DNA of 64,000 bases from an uncultured Clostridia bacterium (GCA_947588805.1 CANPYR010000005.1:1-64000), one strand, 5' to 3'. Numbered from the stretch's first letter, positions 47,510 to 57,308 are shown. Numbers and translations: made by a program. The notes: a model not told the origin generated them from the letters alone.

Positions 47510-48098
47510 TCACCCCTCGTAAATTTCGAGCTTCAGAACTTTGTCGGCCTGCTCTTCGCCGCTTAACGTCACCGTAACTTGGGCGCTCTCCCACACTACC
47601 GACCAGTTGCGGTCGGTCATATTTTTTCCGTCGTTATGAAGCGTGAATTTTTTCTTGCAGACCGTCTTTCCCCCTCTTTTCAAAACCACCCGCCCGTCCT
47701 GAGGGCCGAAAGGCCATCCGGGAGAACCGAGCGTCTGCAAAAGGACTTCGTATTCTCCGTTTTCCGACGTCGCGACCGTTTCGGGGATCCTGTCCGCAAG
47801 AAACACAATGTTCCATAATATAAAATTCAAAACTAAGGCGCCACCGCACAATTATTTTGGTGCAGATACGCAGTCAGATTTTTTGTCAGATGAAACAAAA
47901 ACCGGAGCTAATACTTTGTGTATTCGCGAGGATTTTTGTGAAATATGACGAAAAATATGCAAGTAGATGCGCCAAAAAGGCGTTAGCCGCTAATTGCGCG
48001 GTGGTGCCCTAAAAATATCGCGAAAACGCGCGCGGCGACGCTTACCGCAGCTGCCGCGGTCAGCGCCGTCTTCTTTAAAAATTTCCGTTATCTGACAT
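47510..48098 (-). pseudogene. Small N-terminally membrane-anchored protein, split by a MITE-like insertion and a frameshift
   Basis: Excising 47837-48008 plus one CTAA copy joins KKTALTAAAAVSVAARVFAIFL to VLNFILWNIVFLADRIPETV in frame; one extra T in the 5-T run near 48080 restores an ATG start (MSDNGNFLKK...). Confidence 0.7.
47837..48008. mobile_element. MITE-like element, 172 bp, 18-bp TIRs, CTAA target duplication
   Basis: Left GGCGCCACCGCACAATTA, right (rc) GGCACCACCGCGCAATTA, 16/18 identical; flanked by CTAA at 47833-47836 and 48009-48012; no ORF of useful size. Confidence 0.85.
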
Positions 48099-48155
48099 CT
48101 TTTTCTCAAAACTGCAAATCTTTTCGCAGCAACTGTCCCGGCCTGTATCTTATAC

Positions 48156-49286
48156 TCAGCTCTCGGAATAATTTCCTAAAAACTTGAAGCTCTCGCAGGT
48201 CTGCTCAAGCGCTTCAAGCATAGCCGCGACTCTCGTATCCCGCACGCTTCCCTGCATTTCAAAGAAGAACATGAACTCAAAATCATGCCCTACGATGGGA
48301 TAGCTTTCTAACTTTATCAGGTTAATTTCAAGCGCGGTAAGTCTTGCCAAGACCTCGTAAAGCGCGCCGGGACGGTGCTTGAGCGCTAAAATAAGGCTTA
48401 TCCTGTCCGCGCCGGGATATATCTCCCGCTCTTTTGATATGCAGATAAATCTTGTATAGTTGTTGTCGCTGTTCTGGATGTTTTTGGCAATAGGAACAAG
48501 CCCGTAAAGCTCGCAGGCGGGATGTGAAGCTATGGCCGCGATATCCCCGAACTCAGAGCGCGAAGCGATCTCCGCCGCCATGGCGGTATTCGCGCAGGGG
48601 ACTACCGATATCTTCCCCCCGAGACTTTTAAGAAATTCGGAGCACTGTCCGAGAGCCTGCTCGTGAGAACGGATCTCTTTTATTTTTTCAAGAGTCGCGC
48701 CGGGTTTTGCCAAAAGCTCGTGACGGATGCAAAGACGTGTGCTTCTTACAATGCTGACGTTTTTGCGGTTCAGAAGATCGTACACCGCCCTCACGGAGCC
48801 GTTGGAGCTGTTTTCGATAGGGATAAGTCCGAAGCGGCAAAGTCCGTTTTCCACAGCGTCGAAGACCGCCTCGAAGCTTTTGAAGAACATAAGATTCCCG
48901 CGCGGGAAAAGGCTGTCCGCAGCCATCTGAGAATTTGCACCCTCGACTCCCTGGACGGCGATTATGCCGTTTTGTGGGAAATCTCCGGGATTTTTTGAAA
49001 GGGTTTCGGATAGGATGGATCTTATCTTAGTCCCGGCGGGATTTTTGCATTCGCGGTAAGCCCTGCCGAGCTCGAAAAGCGAGTTGTAGAATCTATGTAT
49101 ATACGGCTCCATATCTCCGCTCTTTTCGGTCGCCCAGCGAAGCATTTCCCTCTCGCGGGTTTTAATTTCGGCGGGACTGAGCTCCTCCTCGGAAGCCTGA
49201 GCGGAGAGCTCCATTCTTTCCAAAAGCTTCGGAAAAAGCTCGCGGTCAAGCCTGTCTATTTTTTTTCGTATTTCGTCTATCGGCAT
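48156..49286 (-). CDS. pheA: Bifunctional chorismate mutase/prephenate dehydratase
   Basis: MPIDEIRKKIDRLDRELFPKLLERMELSAQ; IAVQGVEGANSQMAADSLFP; IPIENSSNGSVRAVYDLL; ACT segment LALKHRPGALYEVLARLTALEINLIKLESYPI. Confidence 0.9.
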   Translation of the reverse strand: MPIDEIRKKIDRLDRELFPKLLERMELSAQASEEELSPAEIKTREREMLRWATEKSGDMEPYIHRFYNSLFELGRAYRECKNPAGTKIRSILSETLSKNPGDFPQNGIIAVQGVEGANSQMAADSLFPRGNLMFFKSFEAVFDAVENGLCRFGLIPIENSSNGSVRAVYDLLNRKNVSIVRSTRLCIRHELLAKPGATLEKIKEIRSHEQALGQCSEFLKSLGGKISVVPCANTAMAAEIASRSEFGDIAAIASHPACELYGLVPIAKNIQNSDNNYTRFICISKEREIYPGADRISLILALKHRPGALYEVLARLTALEINLIKLESYPIVGHDFEFMFFFEMQGSVRDTRVAAMLEALEQTCESFKFLGNYSES

Positions 49287-49335
49287 TTTTTTACACCTCG
49301 GCCTTGATTCGGAAGACGGAACGGCATATAATCCC

Positions 49336-49391
49336 CATCTCTATCTTCTAATCTCTAATTTCTGACTTCTGATTTCTGTCCTCTAATAGCT
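49336..49391. repeat. Degenerate heptad array overlapping the 3' end of the DAHP synthase gene
   Basis: catctct-atcttct-aatctct-aatttct-gacttct-gatttct-gtcctct-aatagct. Confidence 0.85.
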
Positions 49392-50368
49392 TCTATCTTT
49401 TGCACCATGCTCTCAAAGCCCGACAGCTTGATAGTGAGAGGTCCGTCGCACATAGCGTGCTCGGGGTTTTCATGAACCGCCGCGAGTATACCGTCGGCTC
49501 CCGCCGCAATCGAAGCAAGCGCGAGCGGCTCTACGAGAGGATATTTCCCCGAAGCGTAGGACGGGTCCGCTATCACGGGAAGGTGCGAGAGCTGCTTGAG
49601 GACCGGTATCGCGGAAATGTCGAGCGTAAAGCTTGTGTGCGGCTCGAAGGTCCTTATACCGCGCTCGCAGAGTATTACTTCTCCGTTTCCCTCCGACATT
49701 ATGTACTCCGCGCTCATGAGAAGCTCTTCATATGTGGCCGAAACCGCTCTTTTCAGTATCACCGGCTTGCCGAAACTTCCCAAAAATCTTAAGAGCTCGT
49801 AGTTTCTCATGTTCCTTGCGCCGATTATTATTATATCCACGTCCTCGAACCCGCCCGCCTGCGAAATGTCCGCAAGCTCCGCTGCTATCGGCAGTCCGCT
49901 GAGCTTTTTTGCCTTTACAAGATATTCTATCCCCTTCTCGCGAAGCCCCTGAAACGAGTACGGCGAGCTTCGGGATTTGTACGCCCCGCCCCAGAGTATA
50001 TCCGCTCCGGCGTTTTTAAGCTTTAAAGCGAGCGAACATATCTGCTCCTCGCTCTCGACCGCGCCCGGGCCCGCTATCTTTACCGCGCTCCCGCCGCCTA
50101 TCTTGACTCCCCCTGCGGTTATGACCGTGTCGAGAGGATGAAACTTCCGGTTTGCGCTCTTGTACGGCTCCTGCACCCTCCTCACGGCTTCAACGATCTC
50201 AAGCGCGGAGATAAGATCGATATCTATAACGGAGGTATCGCCGACAAGCCCTAAGATGGTCTGCTGCGCTCCGACAGTAGTCTGGACGCTCACGCCCTTC
50301 GATTCGAGCCATGTCATAAGCGAACGGAGCTGAGTTTTATCCGGGTTCTGCTTTAAAATTACTACCAT
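49355..50368 (-). CDS. aroF: 3-deoxy-7-phosphoheptulonate synthase
   Basis: MVVILKQNPDKTQLRSLMTWLESKGVSVQTTVGAQQTILGLVGDTSVID; VKIAGPGAVESEEQICSLALKLKNAGADILWGGAYKSRSSPYSFQGL; VIADPSYASGKYPLVEPLALASIAAGADGI; N-terminal part of the 50614 ORF judged spurious. Confidence 0.9.
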   Translation of the reverse strand: MVVILKQNPDKTQLRSLMTWLESKGVSVQTTVGAQQTILGLVGDTSVIDIDLISALEIVEAVRRVQEPYKSANRKFHPLDTVITAGGVKIGGGSAVKIAGPGAVESEEQICSLALKLKNAGADILWGGAYKSRSSPYSFQGLREKGIEYLVKAKKLSGLPIAAELADISQAGGFEDVDIIIIGARNMRNYELLRFLGSFGKPVILKRAVSATYEELLMSAEYIMSEGNGEVILCERGIRTFEPHTSFTLDISAIPVLKQLSHLPVIADPSYASGKYPLVEPLALASIAAGADGILAAVHENPEHAMCDGPLTIKLSGFESMVQKIEAIRGQKSEVRN

Positions 50369-50517
50369 AAGATCACCGCTTTTGGAATTTTGAGAATTTG
50401 AGAATAAGAAAATCCGGAAATCGGAATATAACCGTCCCCTCTTAAGACGCGCCTTTTCGGGCGCGCCGAGAGGTCGGTACCAAGAATTCGGATATACGGG
50501 TGCCGAAAGCCGGAGCG

Positions 50518-51267
50518 TTATTCGTAGTCTACTACGTTCACCCAGTTTAAGAGGAATTCTCTTTCCTGCTCGTTGCCCTTGACCGACTGGGAAGCCGCCA
50601 CTATCGGCATCCACTTCTGGACGTACTGGCGCGCGGTATCGGATTTTTTGCAGAAGAGATCGAGATATTTCTTCGCCGTCTCATACTGTCCCCCAAGGCA
50701 GAAGAGAAGATAGGTCCTCGCCGCGTCTGCGGAAGCGTTGCCCTGAGTCGCGTGAGCCCAGTCTATCACATACCACCTTCCGTCGTCGGTGATGATAACG
50801 TTAGATGGATTAAAATCTCCGTGGCAGACCTTATTATGCTTAGGCATGCCGTCAAGACGGACGTGCAGCTCGTATCTTGTAGTAGCGTCAAGCTTGGTCT
50901 GCGAGATCTTCGAGTTCATCTTATCCTTGAGCTTATTAAGCATGGGGCAGGTCTTAGACTGTATCTCGACCTGTATATCTACGAGCTGTTCCAGATACTC
51001 CTGCTTCTTATCGGGATTTTCATCCATAAGCTGCTGGAGCGTTTTCCCTTCAATATACTCCGAAACGATCGCCCACCGTCCGTCGATGGTAGTGACCTCT
51101 AAGAGCTTCGGAATAGGAAGTCCCGTCTCCTCTATCCTTGCCTGATTAAGCGCTTCGTTCAGTATATTCGCCTTGCTGTAGCCCTCGACGAAGAGCTTTA
51201 TGCAGCGATCTCCGTCCCGGTAAACCGTTTTGGTCGGGCGCTCGGCTATAACGTTAGTAAGATTCAT
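50518..51267 (-). CDS. Aminoglycoside phosphotransferase (APH)-fold kinase
   Basis: VCHGDFNPSNVIITDDGRWYVIDWAHATQGNASADAARTYLL. Confidence 0.85.
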   Translation of the reverse strand: MNLTNVIAERPTKTVYRDGDRCIKLFVEGYSKANILNEALNQARIEETGLPIPKLLEVTTIDGRWAIVSEYIEGKTLQQLMDENPDKKQEYLEQLVDIQVEIQSKTCPMLNKLKDKMNSKISQTKLDATTRYELHVRLDGMPKHNKVCHGDFNPSNVIITDDGRWYVIDWAHATQGNASADAARTYLLFCLGGQYETAKKYLDLFCKKSDTARQYVQKWMPIVAASQSVKGNEQEREFLLNWVNVVDYE

Positions 51268-51271
51268 ATAT

Positions 51272-53893
51272 TCAGACCTCCTCTGTCCATTTCTTTCCGT
51301 AGTACGCGTTAAGATACATCTTCTTTATCTCGCTCATAAGCGGATATCTCGGGTTCGCCCCCGTGCACTGATCGTCGAATGCGTTCTCGGTCATCTCATC
51401 CAAAAGATCAAGGAACTTCTTCTCATCCGGAACATAGTCGCGTATGGTCGGCTTGATCCCTATCTTCTCCTTGAGCTCGTCTATCGCCTTGATAAGCCCG
51501 TTCACCTTCGCCCTGTCGTCCTTTCCCTTTATTCCGAGAGAGTCTGCGATCTCGGCGTATCTCTCAAGCGCATGGGGATATTCGTACTGCGGGAACGTCC
51601 CCATCTTCGCCGGGGCTTCGGCCGAATTGAACCTTATGACCTCGTCTATTAAGAGCGCGTTGGCGACTCCGTGGGCGATATGATGATAAGCCCCGAGCTT
51701 ATGCGCCATAGAATGGCACACCCCGAGGAAAGCGTTTGCAAACGCCATTCCCGCCATAGTCGCCGCGTTCGCCATCTTCTCCCTCGCTTTTACGTTTGTT
51801 CCGTCGTTATAAGCGATAGGAAGATATTCAAAAATGATCTTAAGAGCCTGAATCGCAAGCCCGTCGGTATAATCTGTCGCCATCACCGAAACGTAAGCTT
51901 CAAGAGCGTGAGTAACCGCGTCGATACCCGAAGCTGAGGTAAGTCCCTTCGGAGCTGACATATGAAAATCGGTATCGATAACAGCCATATCCGGCAGAAG
52001 CTCATAGTCCGCAAGAGGATATTTAACGCCGCTCGACTCGTCGGTGATGACCGCGAACGGAGTCACCTCGGATCCCGTGCCCGCGGAGGTCGGAACCGCG
52101 ACGAAGTATGCCTTTTCTCCCATCTTCGGGAAGGTATATACTCTCTTTCTTATATCCGAAAATCTCATCGCCATATCCGCAAAGTCCGCTTCGGGATGCT
52201 CGTACAGCACCCACATTATCTTCGCCGCGTCCATAGCCGAACCGCCGCCCAAAGCGATTATAACGTCCGGCTCGAAGCTTACCATAGCCTTGGCTCCCGC
52301 CTTAGCGGAAGCGAGCGTCGGATCCGGCTCCACGTCGAAGAATACCGTGTAAGCGATATCAAGCTCTTCAAGCTTATCGGTTATCGGCTTTGCGTAGCCG
52401 TTTTTATATAAGAAGCTGTCCGTGACTACAAACGCACGCTTTTTGCCCATGTCTCGGATCTCCGAAAGAGCGACCGGCAGACATCCTTTTTTGATATACA
52501 CCTTTTCGGGCGCGCGGAACCAAAGCATATTCTCTCTCCTTTCGGCCACCGTCTTTATATTAAGAAGGTGCTTCACGCCGACGTTGTCCGATACCGAATT
52601 CCCTCCCCACGAGCCGCAGCCCAAAGTGAGCGACGGGGCGAGACGGAAGTTATAAAGATCTCCTATTCCTCCGTGAGAGGACGGAGTGTTCACCAAAATG
52701 CGGCAGGTCTTCATCCTCTCCGCGAATTCGTCAAGCTTTTGCTTTTCGGTATCGACGTTAAGATAGATTGAAGAAGTGTGACCGAAGCCGCCGTCTGCGA
52801 TAAGTCTCTCGGCCTTTTTAAACGCGTCCTCTATATCCTCGGCCTTATACATCGCAAGGACCGGCGAAAGCTTTTCATGAGAAAACTCCTCGGACAGCTC
52901 TACGCTTTCGACCTCTCCTATCAGTATCTTGGCGCTCTCCGGAACGCTTATCCCGCATATCCTTGCAATCTCGGCGGCTCTCTGTCCCACGATCTTGGCG
53001 TTAAGAGCGCCGTTGATTATCATCGTTTTCCTTACCTTATCCGTCTCCTCGGGATTAAGAAAATAACATCCGCGGCGTGAAAATTCTTCCTTTACCTTTT
53101 CGTATACTCCCTTTAATACGATCACCGACTGCTCCGAAGCGCATATCATGCCGTTGTCGAAGGTCTTGGAATGAATAATGGAGTTCACCGCAAGAAGTAT
53201 GTCCGCGCTGTCGTCGATTATGGCCGGAGTGTTCCCCGCGCCGACTCCGAGAGCGGGTTTTCCGCTCGAATACGCGGATTTAACCATACCCGCGCCGCCC
53301 GTGGCAAGAATTATGTCCGCTTCCCTCATAAGGGTGTTGGTCATTTCAAGAGTCGGGATATCTATCCAGCCGATGATATCCTCAGGCGCTCCCGCTTTGA
53401 CCGCCGCTTCCAAAACGATTTTCGCGGCTTCGATAGTGGACTTCTTCGCCCTCGGGTGAGGAGAGATAATAATGCCGTTTCTCGTCTTAAGCGAGATAAG
53501 AGTCTTGAATATGGCGGTGGAGGTAGGGTTGGTGGTCGGAATCACCGCCGCGATAACCCCTATCGGCTCCGCGATCTTCATAATCCCTCCCGACTTATCC
53601 TCCTCGATAACGCCGCAGGTCTTCACGTTCTTGTACTGGTTGTAGATGTACTCCGAAGCGTAGTGATTTTTAATCACCTTGTCCTCGACTACTCCCATCC
53701 CGGTCTCCTCGACCGCAAGCTTCGCAAGCGGGATCCTTTTCTTATTCGCCGCCGAAGCCGCCGCTAAAAAGATCTTATCGACTTGCTCCTGCGAATACTC
53801 CGCGAACCTCGTCTGGGCTTCCCTTACGCGCTTTATAAGCTCTTCAAGCTTTTCTACGCCGTCGGTTACGGGATAGTTCTTTTCTTCTGCCAT
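51272..53893 (-). CDS. adhE: Bifunctional acetaldehyde-CoA/alcohol dehydrogenase
   Basis: N-terminal aldehyde DH (EPIGVIAAVIPTTNPTSTAIFKTLISLKTRN; FDNGMICASEQSVI) plus C-terminal Fe-ADH (VIIALGGGSAMDAAKIMW; VCHSMAHKLGAYHHIAHG). Confidence 0.95.
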   Translation of the reverse strand: MAEEKNYPVTDGVEKLEELIKRVREAQTRFAEYSQEQVDKIFLAAASAANKKRIPLAKLAVEETGMGVVEDKVIKNHYASEYIYNQYKNVKTCGVIEEDKSGGIMKIAEPIGVIAAVIPTTNPTSTAIFKTLISLKTRNGIIISPHPRAKKSTIEAAKIVLEAAVKAGAPEDIIGWIDIPTLEMTNTLMREADIILATGGAGMVKSAYSSGKPALGVGAGNTPAIIDDSADILLAVNSIIHSKTFDNGMICASEQSVIVLKGVYEKVKEEFSRRGCYFLNPEETDKVRKTMIINGALNAKIVGQRAAEIARICGISVPESAKILIGEVESVELSEEFSHEKLSPVLAMYKAEDIEDAFKKAERLIADGGFGHTSSIYLNVDTEKQKLDEFAERMKTCRILVNTPSSHGGIGDLYNFRLAPSLTLGCGSWGGNSVSDNVGVKHLLNIKTVAERRENMLWFRAPEKVYIKKGCLPVALSEIRDMGKKRAFVVTDSFLYKNGYAKPITDKLEELDIAYTVFFDVEPDPTLASAKAGAKAMVSFEPDVIIALGGGSAMDAAKIMWVLYEHPEADFADMAMRFSDIRKRVYTFPKMGEKAYFVAVPTSAGTGSEVTPFAVITDESSGVKYPLADYELLPDMAVIDTDFHMSAPKGLTSASGIDAVTHALEAYVSVMATDYTDGLAIQALKIIFEYLPIAYNDGTNVKAREKMANAATMAGMAFANAFLGVCHSMAHKLGAYHHIAHGVANALLIDEVIRFNSAEAPAKMGTFPQYEYPHALERYAEIADSLGIKGKDDRAKVNGLIKAIDELKEKIGIKPTIRDYVPDEKKFLDLLDEMTENAFDDQCTGANPRYPLMSEIKKMYLNAYYGKKWTEEV

Positions 53894-53999
53894 TAAAATA
53901 ACCTCCTCATATACAGATGAATATTTCATCCGGTTAAACAAAGCTAAATACGGATACCCGCCTTCTCCGAGCTGTGATCGGATCCTGTTTTCTGCATTC

Positions 54000-54749
54000 T
54001 TATTGCCGCGGCTTTCTTGAAGTCAGAAATTCCACAGCTCTTTCCGCCGCGTCCCGGGAATTTCCCCAATCGGCGTTTTCTCCGTTGTTTCTGTAGTCGA
54101 ACATCGAACAGAAATGACTCACGTCTTTATAAAGCGCTTCGACCTGAGCGGCTCCGAGCTTTAAAACGTCGTCTCTGAAATCGAGCGCGGTCCTTTTATC
54201 AAGAGCTTCGGGAGCCAATGAAAGAAGAGTCTCGCAGTGCGGCATACAGATATAGGGCTGTTCTTTAAAGAGCGCTCTGAATTCCTTGGAATTCTTATAC
54301 ATATCGAACACAGTCACCATGAGTCTTTCCATCGCCCAATCGACTTTCGAGCAGACGAAGCAGGTGGAATTCGTCTTGGATAAATTTTTCACGCGTTTGG
54401 ATTTATTATCGATAAGTCCCTGCTTTTCAAAGACCTCGCGCTTCACCGTTTCAAGGCGGGTTTGAATCATAAGAGCGAGCGAAAGGCGGTTTTTCTGTCT
54501 GAGCATTTGGTCGAAATGAGTCTTGCAGAAGCCGAGACGGTTAGTTTCTATCCTCACGTCCGGCTCCATCATCGCCGCGCCCATGATATATTCCACGGTT
54601 CTCTTTTCAAGCATATCCCGCATTCTGCATATAGGACAGCCGTCCTTCGGTTCAAAGATCTCGTTTACGGGGATGGTTAAGATAGATTCGCGCATATCTT
54701 CGGTCATAATAAAGCGCGGCGGCTCCGGCTTTATTATTTCTCCTTTCAT
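54000..54749 (-). CDS. Cysteine-rich DUF6062-like protein
   Basis: DGCPICRMRDMLEKRTVEYIMGAAMMEPDVRIETNRLGFCKTHFDQML; STCFVCSKVDWAMERL; ICMPHCETLL. Confidence 0.6.
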   Translation of the reverse strand: MKGEIIKPEPPRFIMTEDMRESILTIPVNEIFEPKDGCPICRMRDMLEKRTVEYIMGAAMMEPDVRIETNRLGFCKTHFDQMLRQKNRLSLALMIQTRLETVKREVFEKQGLIDNKSKRVKNLSKTNSTCFVCSKVDWAMERLMVTVFDMYKNSKEFRALFKEQPYICMPHCETLLSLAPEALDKRTALDFRDDVLKLGAAQVEALYKDVSHFCSMFDYRNNGENADWGNSRDAAERAVEFLTSRKPRQ

Positions 54750-54889
54750 TGAATAAATACCGCTCGGGCAAAAGCATTCGCTTCAAAGCGTTCGCCGCTA
54801 TAGCGTCCGAGAAAAAACAGTTGCAAAATTTCTACGAGTATATTATAATATAATTTCGGAAGAAAATCAACAGTTTCGGAGTGATTTTT

Positions 54890-55723
54890 ATGAAATATGA
54901 GATATCGGGGAAGGATATAATACTCTTTGAAGAGGATTTGGAGCTTGACGACGTTTTGGATACGGGTCAGGCGTTTCGCTGGGAAAAGGCGGGCGAAAAC
55001 AGGTATACGGGATTTTGTCTCGACTCTTATCTGGATATATCGGGAAGCGACGGAAAATTCATACTTAAAGATACCGACGAGAAAACTTTTTTGGAGGTCT
55101 GGGCGAAGTATTTCGATCTTGAGACGGACTATTCGGCGCTCAGGGAGCTTTATTCGTCCGACTTGACTCTTAAGAAAGCCTGCGAATTTTCAAAAGGCGT
55201 AAGGCTTCTTCGGCAGGACTCCTGGGAAGCTCTCGTATGCTTTATCTTTTCTTCAAACAACAACATCCGAAGGATAAAAGGGATAGTATCCCGACTTTGC
55301 GAACGTTACGGGCATTTTCCGACTCCGGGCGAGCTGAGCCGCGAGACCGCAGAATCCCTGAGCTTTCTCAGAGCCGGATTCAGGGCGGGATACATACTTG
55401 ACGCGGCTAAGAAGATCTCGTCGGAGGAGATATCGCTTGAGAGGATAAAAGAGCTTCCCTACGCCGAAGCGCGCGAAGAGCTTATGAAGATAAAGGGAGT
55501 GGGTCCGAAGGTAGCGGACTGCGCGCTGCTGAGCGGATTCGGAAAGACCGAAGCTTTTCCTCTCGACGTATGGATGAAGCGCGTGATGGAGCAGTACTAC
55601 AGCGAAGGCTTCCCCGAAAAGTTCTATAAAACCCGCGGAATAGCTCAGCTCTACCTCTTCAAATACATACGCGAACAGAAGACAGAAATCAGAGGTCAGA
55701 AGTCAGAAAGTGCGAAGCTTTAA
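54890..55723 (+). CDS. OGG-type 8-oxoguanine/3-methyladenine DNA glycosylase
   Basis: DTGQAFRWEK; WEALVCFIFSSNNNIRRIKGIVSRLCERYG; MKIKGVGPKVADCALLSGFGKTEAFPLDVWMKRVMEQYY (HhH-GPD). Confidence 0.9.
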   Translation: MKYEISGKDIILFEEDLELDDVLDTGQAFRWEKAGENRYTGFCLDSYLDISGSDGKFILKDTDEKTFLEVWAKYFDLETDYSALRELYSSDLTLKKACEFSKGVRLLRQDSWEALVCFIFSSNNNIRRIKGIVSRLCERYGHFPTPGELSRETAESLSFLRAGFRAGYILDAAKKISSEEISLERIKELPYAEAREELMKIKGVGPKVADCALLSGFGKTEAFPLDVWMKRVMEQYYSEGFPEKFYKTRGIAQLYLFKYIREQKTEIRGQKSESAKL

Positions 55724-55880
55724 TTTTTGCACTTTCATGAATAATCGACATAATCAACATTTTCGAGTCGATACGATTAGAAGACAGAAATCAGAGCTCA
55801 GAAGTCAGAAAGTGCGAAGCTTTAATTTTTGCACTTTCATGAATAATCGACATAATCAACATTTTCGAGTCGATTATGCG
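55677..55880. repeat. Two direct copies of a 102-bp module: heptads plus two hairpins
   Basis: agaagacagaaatcagag.tcagaagtcagaaagtgcgaagctttaatttttgcactttcatgaataatcgacataatcaacattttcgagtcgat repeated at 55677 and 55779. Confidence 0.9.
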
Positions 55881-55961
55881 AATCCGAAACTCCAAACGCA
55901 GCGCCGCTCTCATCCGACTCTATCTTCTAATCTTCTAACTTTCTAATCAATAGGTGTTAAA

Positions 55962-57101
55962 ATGGTAGCAGGAATAATATCTGAATACAACCCGTTCCAC
56001 CGGGGGCATGAATATCATCTCGGAAAGACTCGTGAAGCCGGAGCTTCGCATATTGTCTGCGTGATGAGCGGTTTTACGGTCCAGCGCGGGGACTTCGCGA
56101 TTTTGGATCCCTTTCTTCGCGCCCGTAAGGCGGTAGAGCGCGGCGCGGATCTCGTTCTTGAGCTTCCCCCGCAGTTTTCTCTTAGTCCCGCCCGGGACTT
56201 CGCAGCCGCGGGAGTCGATATCCTAAGACGGCTCGGGACGGTGGAAATGCTCTCCTTCGGCGCGGAAACTCCGGATACCGAATCTTTAAAAGATCTCTCC
56301 GAAAAGGCCGAGCAAGCCGAACTTAGAGTCAAAAAAATCATGTCGGGCGGCAAAACGTATCCTCGGGCTCTTTCGGAAGCTCTCGGCGAAGAGGACGCTA
56401 AAAAGCTCTCGGGACCTAACAACACCCTCGCCGCGGAATATTTAAGAGCCGCTAAAGGCTGGGACGTAACTCCTTTAGCGATAAAAAGAACCTCCCCTCA
56501 CGACTCGCAGGAAACCGACAGCGGCTTCGCTTCGGCAGGATATATAAGACGGCTTCTTCGCGAAAAAAAGGACTGCGAAAGATATTTGGGATACCCGGCG
56601 CCGGATCCTGAAAGCCTTTCGCTCATCGAAAACGCCGAAAAAGCGATACTTTTAAAGCTCTCCGGGATGAGCGCCGAGGAATTTTCACGGGTTCCGTATT
56701 CGGGGGAGCTCGCGCCGAGACTCTATGCCGCTTCAAGACGGGCGGCGACGCTTGAAGAGATCTTTATTAAATCTAAGTCCCGAAACTTCACCCTCTCGCG
56801 TGTGAGACGGACCGTTCTCATGGCGGTTTTGGGGATTACCGAAGAAGATCTCTCCCCGCCGGAATTTGTCAGGGTATTAGCTCTGAACCGCCGCGGCGCG
56901 GAGATCCTAAGGGCGGCGCGCAAAAGCTCCGAAATAGCCGTGGGAAGCTCTTTAGCCGATCTCTCCGGGATCTCGCCGGCGGCAAAAAGACAGGCCGAGC
57001 TTACGGAATCCGCTTCACGCCTTTGGGACTTCGGACATAAAATCCCGAGCGGGATATCGGAATACAGAAGAACCGCGAAGCTTTCAGAGAAGGAAATGTA
57101 G
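55962..57101 (+). CDS. tmcAL: tRNA(Met) cytidine acetate ligase-like nucleotidyltransferase
   Basis: MVAGIISEYNPFHRGHEYHLGKTREAGASHIVCVMSGFTVQRGDFAILDPFLRARKAVERGADLVLELPPQFSL. Confidence 0.9.
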   Translation: MVAGIISEYNPFHRGHEYHLGKTREAGASHIVCVMSGFTVQRGDFAILDPFLRARKAVERGADLVLELPPQFSLSPARDFAAAGVDILRRLGTVEMLSFGAETPDTESLKDLSEKAEQAELRVKKIMSGGKTYPRALSEALGEEDAKKLSGPNNTLAAEYLRAAKGWDVTPLAIKRTSPHDSQETDSGFASAGYIRRLLREKKDCERYLGYPAPDPESLSLIENAEKAILLKLSGMSAEEFSRVPYSGELAPRLYAASRRAATLEEIFIKSKSRNFTLSRVRRTVLMAVLGITEEDLSPPEFVRVLALNRRGAEILRAARKSSEIAVGSSLADLSGISPAAKRQAELTESASRLWDFGHKIPSGISEYRRTAKLSEKEM

Positions 57102-57308
57102 CAGAGTCAAAGCCTAAATATTTATTATAAATCATATCAAAAGAGCGAAGAGGGCTCGCGCCATATTACGGAGCGCCCGCTTCGCTTTATGTCGGTCGGA
57201 TAACCGCAAAACGGCAAAGAAAAAAATTTTTCTTCGGCGGGGGATATTTATAATTTTTCGCCGTCTTTATATATGAAGGCCTTCAAATCACAGCAAGGAG
57301 GGATAACT

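Noticed and set aside
50369-50614. N-terminal 82 aa of the 419-aa DAHP synthase ORF
   Set aside because: Not similar to the enzyme; the family start MVVILKQN at 50368 is far more likely and the extension overlaps the APH gene end.
55677-55880. Possible CRISPR array
   Set aside because: Only two direct 102-bp copies with no alternating spacers, and no cas genes in the window.
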